Shown: positions 1 through 12,600 of the stretch, in pieces
Numbering within the stretch: the stretch's first letter is position 1
How the letters are laid out: the number at the start of each line of letters is the position of its first letter
Assembly: GCA_911728455.2 (NCBI GenBank)
Contig: OU452222.1
Coordinates: 20,408,559 to 20,472,558 of the forward strand
DNA from: Marthasterias glacialis
Taxonomy: Eukaryota > Echinodermata > Asteroidea > Forcipulatida > Asteriidae
Direction of reading: 5' to 3'
Length of the DNA stretch: 64,000 bases
Notes under the pieces: model-generated
Seen by the model: only the letters and a program-made list of their open reading frames with translations
Database searches by the model: none
Told to the model about the DNA's origin: nothing
Translations under genes and position numbers: made by a program

Positions 1-802
1 CAGATGATGGTATTCATGATTAAAGAGACAAAATAACTAATAAGAATTGTTAGAAGACAAACTTTGTACTAGAGTTTTACTTATTTCTTACTCGAGATCC
101 ACATTAATTGTATTCGCTTTTAACCCTTGGGGTACATGAAATACCAAATAGTTATGTACCATGTAGTTTTATTAAGGCAATTTGCATAGTATTTATACAA
201 TCCAAGTTTGTCTCACGAAGGTTCAACATCGGGAACCTTGGGTTGCCAAACACATTGTTGTAATGTGTGGAGGAAACAAAATAGCACACTTTATATGGTT
301 ATATGGAGGATTGAAACTTGCACATTAGTCCATTAAAGCCATATTCACTTTTGGGAACACCGAAAAACAAAATGTTCACAGATTTGCACATAACTTCCAT
401 GGTATAGAGACGATGATGGTAGAAAACTTCCTGTGAAATATTTCTGTCTGATGTGTTATCGTTTTCGAATAATTAGTGAAATAAGATCCACAAATGATTT
501 TTCGTCTCATGAGACGAAAACTCCGGCCGTTAGAAAGAATACAAAAACGCTGAATGACTTTGTATTGTTTTCTCGTAAAGGAAACATTGAAATGAGCTGA
601 AACTTTTGCAGGTTGATTTTATTAAATAACTCTTTAAGTATTTCCAGACACTTTACCAATAGTGTATAATGGCTTTAAGGAGACATACTCTAATAACGCA
701 CTTGCCCCAGCCAACTCATTGATCAGTTACAATCTTTTTGAAAATGATGTCATCCTTAATGATAACTTGCAAACCAAATTATGAGGCTGGGACCATTTCA
801 GT

Positions 803-945
803 CATCCTCTATGGGAGACACTTGGTGGCAGCAGACTTACCAGTTAATTTTCCATTGTTTGCAGAGTTCTTAGCATGCGCACATTTCTGAAAACAATGGA
901 TTTACCTGGCAAGTCTGCTGCCACCTAGTGTCTCCTTTGGATGAG
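803..945. repeat. Foldback MITE-like element
   Basis: The left arm reads GGAGACACTTGGTGGCAGCA and continues through an AAACAATGG-complementary stretch. The right arm is its near-perfect inverse, TGCTGCCACCTAGTGTCTCC. A single arm of the same family occurs at about 48975-49010 inside a coiled-coil gene intron. Confidence 0.75.
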
Positions 946-2093
946 CCAGGTAGCTATGACCGACTACTACACATCAGTACTGCTACACAAAGTAGTATTA
1001 TCCTTCAGTGCAAACAATGTAATCTCTCACAAAACCAAATAATTAATGATTGCCAGCCTGTCAATCAAACTGTGTGCATTGACCAATTGGATCACTCCAT
1101 TTAGTCATGTGACCTCGGTCACACGTGCAGCGTAAAAGTACACAAACTAAGGTGTGTGGGCGGGGCTTGTTGCCAGAGCCGGAACGGTGTATAACCATAT
1201 GCATTCAGTATTGTTTACAAGGTGTATTGGAACGTCAATGAAAAAGGAATAAGTTATCCCCAACTATACATGCAATGCAAATGTTTTCAAAGTGGTGTTT
1301 AGCATTCATTTCACTTCATTTAGCGCCCTCCCATTAATGCATTGACAAAAACAATTGCAACTGCAAAGGCCTGATTGGTTAAAATCCCATTCTACAACAT
1401 AAACATTGTGTGAATGAGATTGAGGGGCAGATAAACCACTGTACACAAAGTTACATAATGTTTTTTGGCAGTTACTATGCTGTGTTGGTCTACTCATCAT
1501 CACAAATGGCAGCATAACTTCACAACAATTGAATGCCCTTTACATTACAAATACCAGAAAGGTCCTAGCTTTATTCTAAACCAAAATGTGCTCATGCAAA
1601 ACAATAACCTTTTATATAAAACAAAATATAACTATTTCCTATCCTACACAATGGATACAAGTAAATTTACCTTGTAAAACAAACCTTTTGAATTATTGGT
1701 ATAAGTAATACACTTCATGTTACCATGGACTTATAAGTTGCTAGAAAGACACAAGATGATGCAATTAATAGTTACAAAAAGGTACATACCCTGGGAAGGC
1801 AACCATGTGAACCTGTTTATTGTGTTAATTAATTACCACATCTTAGAGTGAATACTAGATCCACTACTACTGGCCATGATTGAACAGACTTGAATATCTA
1901 CTTGTTTACTCTTCAGAATAGTAATACACTGTACCCATAATCACTTCTGTTAACTTTGGGTCATTCACTTTTGTATCCATTCATTTCATGCACACTGAAT
2001 TTTGATCCTTTCCTCCAATTCTGAATGCCCTTTACATTACAAGTACCAGAAGTAGTATTTTTGATGTATAGTTTTCTAACTGGCCTTTCTAAC

Positions 2094-2541
2094 TGGGCTT
2101 GCTCGAGTCAACTTGGGTTGGCTGAGTCAATTTGGGTTGGCTCGAGTCAACCTGGGCTGGCTCGAGACAACCTGGGCTGGCTCGAGTCAACCTGGGCTTG
2201 CTCGAGACAACCTGGGCTTGCTCGAGTCAACTGGGCTGGCTCGAGTCAACCTGGGGCTGGCTCGAGTCAACCTGGGCTGGCTCGAGTCAACCTGGGCTGG
2301 CTCGAGTCAACTTGGGCTGGCTCGATTCAACCTGGGCCTGGCTCGAGTCAACCTGGGCCTGGCTCGAGTCAACCTGGGCCTGGCTCGAGTCAACCTGGGG
2401 CTGGCTCGAGTCAACCTGGGCTGGCTCGAGTCAACCTGGGCTGGCTCGAGTCAACTTGGGCTGGCTCGAGTCAACTTGGTGTGGCTCGAGTCAACTTGGT
2501 CTGGCTCAAGTCAACTTGGGTTGGCTTGAGTCAACTTGGAT
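2094..2541 (+). repeat. 20-bp minisatellite
   Basis: About 22 tandem copies of CTGGCTCGAGTCAACCTGGG with 19-21 base variants and drift at both ends. Because 20 is not a multiple of 3 and the unit lacks stops on this strand, all three forward frames stay open for 138-187 codons, giving a 20-residue peptide repeat (GLARVNLGWLESTWAGSSQP). There is no promoter, splice or family evidence for coding. Confidence 0.95.
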
Positions 2542-2787
2542 TGCAATTCCTAGATGGATGTGCAGAGCAAGGTTTGGATCATTTTTGAGTTAGGAGCAAC
2601 TTTAAAATATAGATTTTTAAAGACCAGAATACAGTAAAATTTAACAAAACAACAATCACCTTGTGAAATAAAAATCAAAAGATCTGTGAAGAGGATACAT
2701 GCAAGCAACAAACCTATGTTTTATATTTCAGGTAGTTTGCTGCTAGCATAGAATATAGAAAACAAAACAAAAAATATGTTTAAAATT

Positions 2788-3190
2788 ATGGTTGACAGTA
2801 CAAAAAAACAAGCAGTAAGGCTGGTATACTCAGCTACACTGGTTACCAGAAAAACGCTGATTATTTTTAATTAAATGCCAACATGGCGTAGCTCCTGCCT
2901 ATGTGACTGACTATCTTTTCATGTCCCAGGTAGACAGGGGCTTCAGTTTTCATCTGATAGTCCCCATTTACAGGTTTCACATAAAATATTGTAGTACAGG
3001 CGACAAGGCTTTTTCCACAGCCGGCCCCAGGGAATGGAACAAATTCCCTGCTCACATCAGAGTCTCTTCTTCAATTCAGGTACTCCAAAAACTTTTCTCG
3101 TTCTAATTCATGTTAAACCTCTGCTAGGTTTCTTGTTTTGTTAGGCGCTTTGAGCTTATTAAAAGCACTGTACAAGTTATCATCATTGAA
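2788..3190 (+). mobile_element. L2/CR1-like LINE, 3' end fragment
   Basis: The translation contains HGVAPAYVTDYLFMSQ then GDKAFSTAGPREWNKFPAHI, the typical end of a non-LTR reverse-transcriptase ORF (GDRAFSxAGPRxWNxLP). It is followed by a short 3' UTR with GGCGCTTTGAGC...AAAAGCACTGTACAAGTT and an ATCATC tail. It is 5' truncated. L2/CR1 is favoured by the short tandem tail; the clade is not proven. Confidence 0.75.
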
Positions 3191-3327
3191 AAATTTCATG
3201 CAAGAAAAAAAAGGAAAATAGATTTCACAGTTGATATGTACAAATTCTATGTAAGAATATCATTAAACTTCTTTTTAAATGAGAAAACCAATCACTTCAT
3301 CAAAACTGTGCGAGAAATAACCTCTAG

Positions 3328-3695
3328 TTAAGGGTAAGGTACAGGATTGGTAAAGCTAATGGTGCAATGCTCTTACTTTGTGTGATTCAATACATACATG
3401 AACAACAACAACAAGTGTGAAAATTTGGGCTCAATCCGTCGTCCAAGTCTGGAGAAAATAGTGAAAACCGTGCACACTTTTCAGCATGTAAACACATTGT
3501 CCTTGATTTCGATTGCTACAACCGAAATTAAAATGGGGTCTTCAAATTCTATTTTCTCGACTTTGACAGTATTTTAGACAGAAGTATTTCTATGAAAGAT
3601 TGGTACTGGAATGAACTTCATAATTAGTGAGCTTTTAGACTGATACTAATAAAAACAAAATTTGATGAATACCAATCCTGTATTTTTACCTTTAA
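3328..3695 (-). mobile_element. Non-autonomous TIR element, family A copy 1
   Basis: Ends are inverted: TTAAGGGTAAGGTACAGGAT at the left and ATCCTGTATTTTTACCTTTAA-like at the right. The interior contains CAATCCGTCGTCCAAGTC and GACAGTATTTTAGACAGAAG. It is inverted relative to copies at 6771-7275 and 11404-11763. TTAA ends suggest a piggyBac-like or TTAA-targeting origin, by inference. Confidence 0.7.
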
Positions 3696-5577
3696 GGTTA
3701 ATTGAAACATATGAATTAATTACTTGATTATTTCATTACAACTGAGAAGCATATTCTACTCTTGCATTTATTTCATTTCTTTTATTCAAATGTTGGGTTT
3801 GTTTGCAAAATTACAGAATAAAAGTGGAGTTTTTTTTATGTATATATATACTGCCTGGCGTTTTTTTAAGTCTCTATACCCTGTTGATATCTTGCCATGT
3901 GGATTTTGCAAACAAACAAAGATAATGTTACTTTGTGACATTGTGAATATATATTTTGACACTAATATGTCAGCAACATCTTTTTATTTACAATTTTATG
4001 AACTTTGCTGAGGTATTTTAGTTTGTATTTTAACCCCTAGAGTTTTAATTGCCCCCTTTAACAGTAGAAGCAAAACTTATTATTTACACTGTACATTCTC
4101 AATTTTTTGAGATTGCATTTTCCAAATGCAAGTGTTTATATGTATTTTTTTTTGTGAGCAGTTGTGACAACAAATTTATCATGCAGCCACCAACTGGCGA
4201 CAAACACGAACATGCAAACACGTTCAATATAATCCCATGATATAAATTTTTGCTGTCATGCAATATATGTGTAGAGGTATATATTACATGAATATCGACC
4301 AATCAGAACCAAGGAGTCACAGGAGCCGGATAAAAAACTACTATATCTACACTAACCATGCCCATCAAGCTAAAACACAGCACAGGTTAGTAGCATTATA
4401 ACACATTGAAAACCACTTAGCATGTGGATCAGACCCCAACATTTCAGAAAGGCATGAAAAAAGGACAATGGCCTCTGGCCCTGGTCTTGTTGTCCCTTTA
4501 AATGTTAATAGACATGCTCTTCTTTACAGCAGGCACAAAATAATTGAATCAATTTTGTTCCTGATTTTATTTACAAGTGAGCACATCATCAAATTGAAGT
4601 TTCTTATAAGACACGTGGAGTGTGAAATGTGAACTGTTTCAACATGATAAAAATATACATAAAAGTAACGGAAATACAAAAACACAATAGTATAGTTAAG
4701 GCACACAAGGATCACTGAGTGTGACCCTGAGTGTTAAGTCTACTTACATATTGTGTTCTAAACTCCAACGTAACTGTTTCAATCAATGCAAGATCATTGC
4801 ATGTTATTCCATTTACTTTTAATAGACAGTTCTCACTTGGTGTCACACAGTGTAAAGTCGGCCATCTTCACAGGCAATGATAAATTATTATTTTTTTAAC
4901 GCACAACTACACGTCATGTGAAAATACTGCGCGCGGCACGCAGATGTTTTCAGATTCCTTGCATGATTGGTCGGTAAACCACTCAGCTGCATAGAAACAT
5001 TAAAGTACTTGACACAGCTCAAAGCTAACACCCAAGTTGCCTGCAAAGATGGCGTACATCGGGAACTCTGAACTGTCTTTGTTTTATTTTATACATTCAA
5101 CAGGCACATTTGGTTGATAACCTGAAAAATGAATGCCCAACTTCAAACACAAATTCACTTAATTTGTTACTACATGAAAATGGAAGTTCAAGAATATTTT
5201 TACCACTTAATATGGCAAACAAGACAGTATCAACCCTGACATTTTAAACACTGTTTTAAAGTTCACTTTAGAAGTACCTCCTGACAACCAATTCAAAAAG
5301 ATAGAAGTTGATATTAACAGACAAAATGGCCAGAAACCATTAAATATACTGACAGCCAATCATCAGTAAATAATGCTTTGATAGTAACAGACAGGCAGCT
5401 TGACTATTATCACAAAACTATCTTACACACAAAAATTTGTACATTGTCTTTTCTATGGCACGAAAATAAAGAAATGAGGAGAAAATCAGCTTATCAGCTG
5501 AAAATTTACATGCCTGTACTTACTGTTACTGTTTTGTTTAATCTTTAAATTGTTCTGCACTGGGAAAAGTGTTTTTT

Positions 5578-5904
5578 TAATTTTTTTTAAATTTTTTTAA
5601 ATGTAATTCACCCATCACATGGTCCAAAGGCCACTCGAGGTATGGGTTACTTTTTGAAGGGATAGAAACCTGCCCCAATGCGCAGAAACAAGACATGGTG
5701 AGATATAAACGCAAGTCTCTTCACATAGCAACAAAGAACAGGGAAGGGTATATAAATCCATTAGGAGACAAACATAACTCCCTCCCCCTATTTGAAGCAA
5801 TAGGGTACAAGTGTCGTGACCAGAATTCGAACCCACATCCTGATGACTTAGCCACCAGAGCTTGAGTCTGATGCACTAAACCACTCAGCCACGACATGCT
5901 GCGC
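5578..5904 (-). mobile_element. tRNA-derived SINE
   Basis: On the minus strand a tRNA-like head with A box (TGGCTGAGTGG) and B box (GGGTTCGAATTC) is followed by about 200 bases of unique body and an A-rich tail at the low-coordinate end. The head resembles leucine/serine-type tRNA. It is not a functional tRNA because acceptor pairing is lost. Confidence 0.75.
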
Positions 5905-6239
5905 GATGTGATGTCTTGAAATGAGAATTGATGTTTAATAAATATTTGCAAACAAGTGGGTGTCAGTGTTGGTAAACAGGTTCAGACTGTTTTAAAAGTT
6001 AAAATATTTATCCCAAAACCACCCAAACTTAGCCTTGACATTGTTTTAAACAATTTTTATTGCATTCTGCTGCTTAGAAATGAGTTTTGAGGCACAGGAT
6101 ATAAACAAAAATATAATGAAAGTACTTCCTTTCATATAACAATTTATTATTTTCTTTCAGTCAGAAAAAACCCTAAAAACAAAAAGAAGAGATTGTTGGT
6201 ATTTTCCCTCAGATTTTAAAACCCTGTCTCGATGCGTCT

Positions 6240-6404
6240 CCTGCAGTCGATTTCATGAAGTGCTAAGGTCAATCTTAAGATGAGTAAATGAAAGAATGAA
6301 TCTTAATTGCTAAGGAAAGTGTGATGTCACAATACAAATCACTATGCAGCTTCAAGTTAAGATAATTCTTAAGTTAGGAAGAGTCTACAGAAATCGACTG
6401 CAGG
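6240..6404. mobile_element. MITE, CTTAAGATGA family copy 1
   Basis: Perfect 14-base terminal inverts CCTGCAGTCGATTT and AAATCGACTGCAGG. The interior GTGATGTCACAATACAAATC is shared with copies at 18114-18252 and 56666-56818. Confidence 0.75.
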
Positions 6405-6602
6405 CAACATACAGGACTACACTAGTAAGCATAGTGTCCACACAAGTAAGAATGCCTGACCTCTGGTGACTAGCCTGAAGGTATCAACGGCACTGTTCCA
6501 AATTAGCGGCTCTGGCTACGGCTTAATCAACATGTAAACATGCATTGATGCATAGGTTGCCCTAGCAACAGCCTTAGCAACAGTCTTAGCAACAGGTGAC
6601 TG

Positions 6603-9600
6603 TTACTCGTCCTTCTCCTGTGGGACTATGACAAACACCTTCTGAAGGAAAACGGTGACTGTATCTGGAATAAACAACAAAATAAACAGTCACATACTTT
6701 GGGTTTTTAAGCAAAGCAGATTGTTGTCACATTGTACAACTACAAGGGGTTAATTATCAGAATTGTGTTTGTAGGTAGAATACAGAATCCAAAAACTTGT
6801 TTTATTAGTATCAGTCTGAAAGCTTAATGATTATGAAGTTCATTCATACCAGTAGCAATCTTCCATAGAAATATTTGTGTGTAAAATACTGTCAAAGTTG
6901 AGCAAATAAAATTCGAAGACCCCGATTTTAATTTCGGTTGGAACAATCAAAATAAGGAAAATGTGTTAACATGCTGAAAAGTGTGCATGGTTTTTTGCTA
7001 TTTTCTCCTGACTCGGACGACGGATTGAGCCAAAATGTTCACAGTTTTTTCCATGTATATATCACACAAAGTAAGAATGCTGCAATACCAATCCTATATT
7101 TTAGTGCAGTACATCTATCATCCCTTGTACAGACACAATTGTTTAAATGTCTCAGGCCAATAATTATTTATTTCGGAAGGTGTTTTTTTTTCATGTACAT
7201 GTATCGGTATACACTGAGTCACAAAAAGTAAGAACACTGCACTATCAGCTTTACCAATCCTATATTTCACCTTTAACCACTTAGATGTTTTAAAACAAAA
7301 TTTGAGGCCTGATAAAGACGTGTATAAAACTATTACAAAAAAGTAAGTTGGACCGAACTGGTTTCAAGGCTTCAGTAAAAATGTGTTTTAAATTCTCTAC
7401 AAGTGGAGGAGACTGATAGTTTGACATCATTTAAAAAAATAAAAGGTCTGAAAATGATGTATTTATCACAAAAGGGTTATTGCCGTGAAAGAATATTAAG
7501 CAAATAAGTTATGACCAGTCAAACAGTTGTGAATATTTGCAAGATGACCAGTCATTCACTGTCACCAAGGCCTGGTTTTTGATACAGTAGCAGTACAGTG
7601 AATGTTATATCCTACTCTTTGCAAGTATTGATTAGTTGAGTCTAGCGGCAACAATAGACACACCTTGTATTTATTTCAGAAGTCACCTTGGAGACAAGGG
7701 GTTCAATGCATTATATACAAACACTTAAGTCAGGATCCACGATTGCCTTGGCTAATATTTCTAATATTTAGGTCTTAATGATTTTTAAATGGATGTAACC
7801 TTTGTCGTGAAGGGCATTATTAAATGACATAGCCTCAGCATACAATGAGTAAATAAAGCAATCAATTCCTATCAATTACAAAGATCATTTTGCATTTCTC
7901 AAGGATCAAGAAATGGATTCATACAGGAAGAAAGAATCTATTTTCAGAAATTGTATCCAGAAAAAAAACAATAGACCGATCCATTAAGCCCTGCACTCAT
8001 ACCTGTTGACCAATCACAGCCTTGGCTACGCCACCGTAAGTCAGACAAAAGTCTTATACAATAAAAACCCATTGTAAAATGTAAACGTGTATGCATACTT
8101 ATAGCGGACGTTCATGTCAGGCAGTGTGGCATTGAAGAGACGCACATTGTGCTGCCCATGTGTACAGTAGTGATATAGCAAATGCTGTGATTGGTCAATA
8201 TGTTAAGGGGGCAGGGCTTAATGGATCAGTCTATTATGCTTCACTTTTTTTTAATTTTAAAGAGAAAAAATGTGAGAATCTAGTAAGTTAATTATCACTC
8301 TATTTAAGGCAAAGTTGGGGATAGGAACAGGGAAGAATAGAAAATACAGCTTTACAACTTACGACTGAATTGAACCAAACACTTTGGCTTCTTCTTCCAC
8401 CAGACACCCATGAAGTAAACAGGAAATCCAGTCAAGGTAATGAACATGCCAATCAGGGTATCCATTGGGGCAGCAATGGTTCCCATGACAACCAAGAACA
8501 AACAAGCACCCACAAAGACAATGGGGAACATGATATTCAGCTGTGGACAACAACAACATCAAAATTTGATTATTAGTAATCGGCAGAAATTTGTTTTGCA
8601 CAAACATTCTGAGGCACTGGCTTGATGACAAGCTAAGAAATGTGTCTTCACGTCACGACGATCCTGTATTTCCCCTTACAGAATTCTATAATGAAATCAA
8701 CAGATTCAATCCAACACTGGGATATAACTCCTAACCCTGGAGACCTTCACTTTCGTAAAAATACAACAGTGACTTCCTGGACAAGAGGGTCCATTTCTTG
8801 GGCGGAGAAATTTCAGAGGCCCATAATTCAAATCTTACCTGTAAATAAAGTTGTTAATCTCACCGGATTAACATCCCACGACCCCCATACAGTTTTTGGC
8901 GGTGGGTTTTGGACATCAGATATTCCTCATCAATGTGTACCTCAATATTTGTAAGTTTTGTTTCATAAAATTTGTCAGATTGTAATGTATTTTATTTTAC
9001 AAGAGACAATAATGATTAACTACTTTAGTAGATGTGAGGGCGCCAGACATACCTTGATTGGTCTTGGTAGATCGGGTTTAGCCCATCTCAAGTACAATTG
9101 ACCTGCTACAGCTGCTCCTATGGCCAGCCATGTCATGAAGCTAAAGTAGTTCAACAAGGTTTCAATCTTTTCGACAAACACATACATGATAGAGAGAGCA
9201 CACTGTGGAGAAAAGAAAACACAAACTCCTCCTCAGTGTTGGAATATCACAGTTAGGATGTTCTTCAAACTTTATAACTGCGTTATGGAACCCTGCAGGA
9301 CCCATGTAACCATGGATGCTAGCTACGAACCAGAAACAGAAAATGGCAATGTGAACCCCTACTACCACACATGAAAATTGTTCATCAAAGGTATTTTACA
9401 AACACAACCCATCATAGTACATGAGACGTATAGCCTGACGGCCGATTCAAAGGACTCAGTTCAGTGTCTTGCTCAAGTACAAACAACACATTGTAACAGA
9501 TCAGGCTGTGATTTGAATCCACTCTCTGTATAGTTCTTAAGAATGCCTTTCATAAATATTCAAAATAGAGTTTTAAAGAATAAAGTCAAGAAGTGACCAA

Positions 9601-12600
9601 ACTGAGAGACTGTAAGAACATCTATTTATTCATACCGTGAAAATGAGTGACGGCAATGGCGTCTTGCGCTTGACTTGGATCATGGACATAACTGCTGGTA
9701 GCTGGCCTTCCCTGGCTCCCACAAAAAACAACCTGTGAACAACAAATTTCATCAATAACTTGACATGGAATGACAAAGAGCTTCTATTATTATTCTCTTT
9801 TGATTTTTCTTTGTTATAACAAAATATCAATCTAAGGAAATATTCCTTTAAGAATTATGTTGCTCACTCGGTAATGAGGCAACATCCGATGTAGCTTGAC
9901 TCTAACATTATACTTCTTAATGGCTTCACAAAGTTAAAAAAAAAACAAAAAAAAAAACTCACTGTCACTGTTTTAACAACAGTCGCTACATTATCATTAC
10001 TATTGCATCTTTGTTTCCAACCTCGCAACAATATTGTATTTTTTTTCTTTTAAAATATGGCAGAGGTCTATTACTTTATATGATGACCATGTGATGTACA
10101 TGTACAACCATGTCGATATTACCTTTTTCATGCTAAAGTCAACTTTTAGTTGTTCATATTATTATTATTAATAATTACTATTTATTATTATTTAATTTTC
10201 TCCACTAACAATTAAATATATTACAAATTTACAAACGTTACTTTAAGAAAATTAAACATAAAAACATTGCACACACATGGTAAAAATTTAAAGAAGTGGA
10301 GAGGGCAAGGACGAGGGGGAAAATAAATTCCTATTACCATAAAAGGTTCAGCCTGCCCATACATAAAAGATAAAACATCAAAACATGCAGAACAAGACAT
10401 AAAAACACAAGCACAAAATACAAACAAATTTAAACAAATTAATAGAAAAAAGACAACAAAATTTAGTAGCATATAATTAAATTAAATAAAAATCAAATCA
10501 AATCAACCACCAGCTCAAAATTCAATAAAATTAAAATCAAGCGAATGGCACAAAATTTTAAACAAGGAAATAATAGCCCAAGACCAACCACAAGGGTAGA
10601 CAACGAGTACAAAAAAGCAAGCAATGGAGTGAGGAGCACGACACCCATTGGTAGGAGGCATACACTTTGAAATATCGTACACCTTGGAAAATGTACCGTA
10701 AAGAAATTTAAAAAACAAACTTAATCTAAAGGGCAAAAAAATTGGGATGGAGACCTCATCTAGTTTCAAGGGGAAAACTGTTGGCTTTACGTTTAAGAGA
10801 AGAAACTGAGGGTGCGAGGCAAACTTTAATGGGAACATAATTCCACAATTCTGGAACACAGAAACTTGAATTGAAATTTCAAAATCACTCCCTGCCAGTC
10901 TTCCTTCGTGGGTGAAATCTCACAATAAAATACCATTGCAGTGAAGTGCTTACCTAGAAAGCGACAGGCAACCTCCATTAACACCACCAAATGTTGACAT
11001 GGCAACCGATACAGGCATTATCCATGCCATTGGTCCAAACAGCTTCTCTCCAAATGTCTGCAACATGTCCAGTAAAGAAAAAAGGAAGTGAGTGTGGGCG
11101 CTAAATGGGCAAACGGGAGTTTCAAATTGATCATTCCCTATATAAAGATTCTACTGGTAATAGGAAGTTTAGAATGGCATAATACAGTATCACATCACCT
11201 GGTTTAACTTCAAGCTCATCTGTCATTGTTAGATTATTGGTAGTTTTTAATTTGATTTGGTTTAATTTATGTCTTTTTTGTTTAGATTCTCAAAAAATGT
11301 CCAGTGTAAATATTCACTGTTGTTTGTTTGTTCGGGTGTTGGGGAATGTTTTTTTATTCAACAGAATCATAATAATATAACATGATTGTCTTTTAGTTTG
11401 TATAAAGGTAGAGTACAGGTTTAGTATTCACCTACAAGTTTGTTTAATTAGTATCAGTCTGAAAGCCTACTGATTATGAAGTACATATCAGTACCAATCT
11501 TCCATAGAAATAAATATGTCTAAAATACTGTTAAAGTCGAGAAAATAGAATTTGAACACCCCGAATGGAATTTTGGTTGTAACAATCAAAATTAAGGACA
11601 ATGTGTTTACATGCAGAAAAGTGTGCACAGTTTTTCACTTTTTTTTCCTGACTCGGACGATGGATTGAGTCCAAATTGTCAGAGGTTTGTTTTTTCATAT
11701 AGAATCACACAAAGTAAGAGCTATACACTGTCAGCTTTACCAATCCTATATTTTACCTTTAAAGTCAGCTTTACTTGTTCATAAAATATTTTCCTCTTTG
11801 TCCTCTCTTTAATTATGCATCAACCACAGAAATAGCGCTGAAGGTATTGATAAATCAATAGTATTGATCCTTTACCCTCGGTAAAATGTTTTCCAATACT
11901 GCCTCAGCCTAAATCAATTTACTGCACCACCCCCTAGTATAATGGGTTTTCCCTACGATTGTGATTGAAGCCCAGGGTGTATACCTGCAGGTAAAATACA
12001 CACTTTGCGTGTACTCTTACTTGTTGCTCATGTCAAAAGTTAATGCGTTGATTCTCTCGACAATCAAGTACCTCCCATATCGGCATCTACACCAAATTTG
12101 TTGATGGATTTTTCGCTTTGTATAGCCTAACCTTTAGACCTCAAGAAAGTGCATGTTTCTAAAAACAACACAAACAGAGAATTCACAAGACTTCTGACTG
12201 TTTTCTTGATTGATGAAAATTTGACGAGGAAAAACAGCTGACTCCCACAAAATCAAAACATGTTTGTGTCGAGAGAACACAACAAAGATGTAAAAGAGCA
12301 CATTTTTTAGTTTTAACTTGAAATAGTTTCCTGGTTAATCAGACTGTCTTTGGTGTAAAGATACTAGACACATTAATTGTCCAGCAGCAGGCCTAATACT
12401 TCACTGAGGCAACGGAGGCAACTGCCCTGTCGCCACTGGTCATTGCCTTGGTGCCCTTGAAATGTTCCAATAGAAATTTACAATTTCCTCATAGAGGTGC
12501 CCTTTACCAAATGCCTTGGTGCCCTTGCCCTTTCAAGAACTAAGCATAAAGACCTGCAGCAGTTTATGCACTAGTTTTACAAGATTATTCATTTTGATTG

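Larger units (their letters stand above)
1..6602. other. Gene-free left flank, repeat-rich
   Basis: No coding exon was recognised. Contents noted separately: foldback at 803-945, minisatellite at 2094-2541, LINE 3' end at 2788-3190, a TIR element at 3328-3695, a dispersed repeat at 4780-5065 (second copy at 59925-60360), a SINE at 5578-5904 and a MITE at 6240-6404. Bases 951-2093 and 3700-4780 show no structure I can name. The SLC7 3' UTR must extend below 6603; a minus-strand AATAAA lies at 6056-6061. Confidence 0.6.

Noticed and set aside
2025-2593. Three overlapping frames of 138-187 codons as a repeat protein
   Set aside because: They are by-products of a stop-free 20-bp minisatellite; no splice, start or family evidence.
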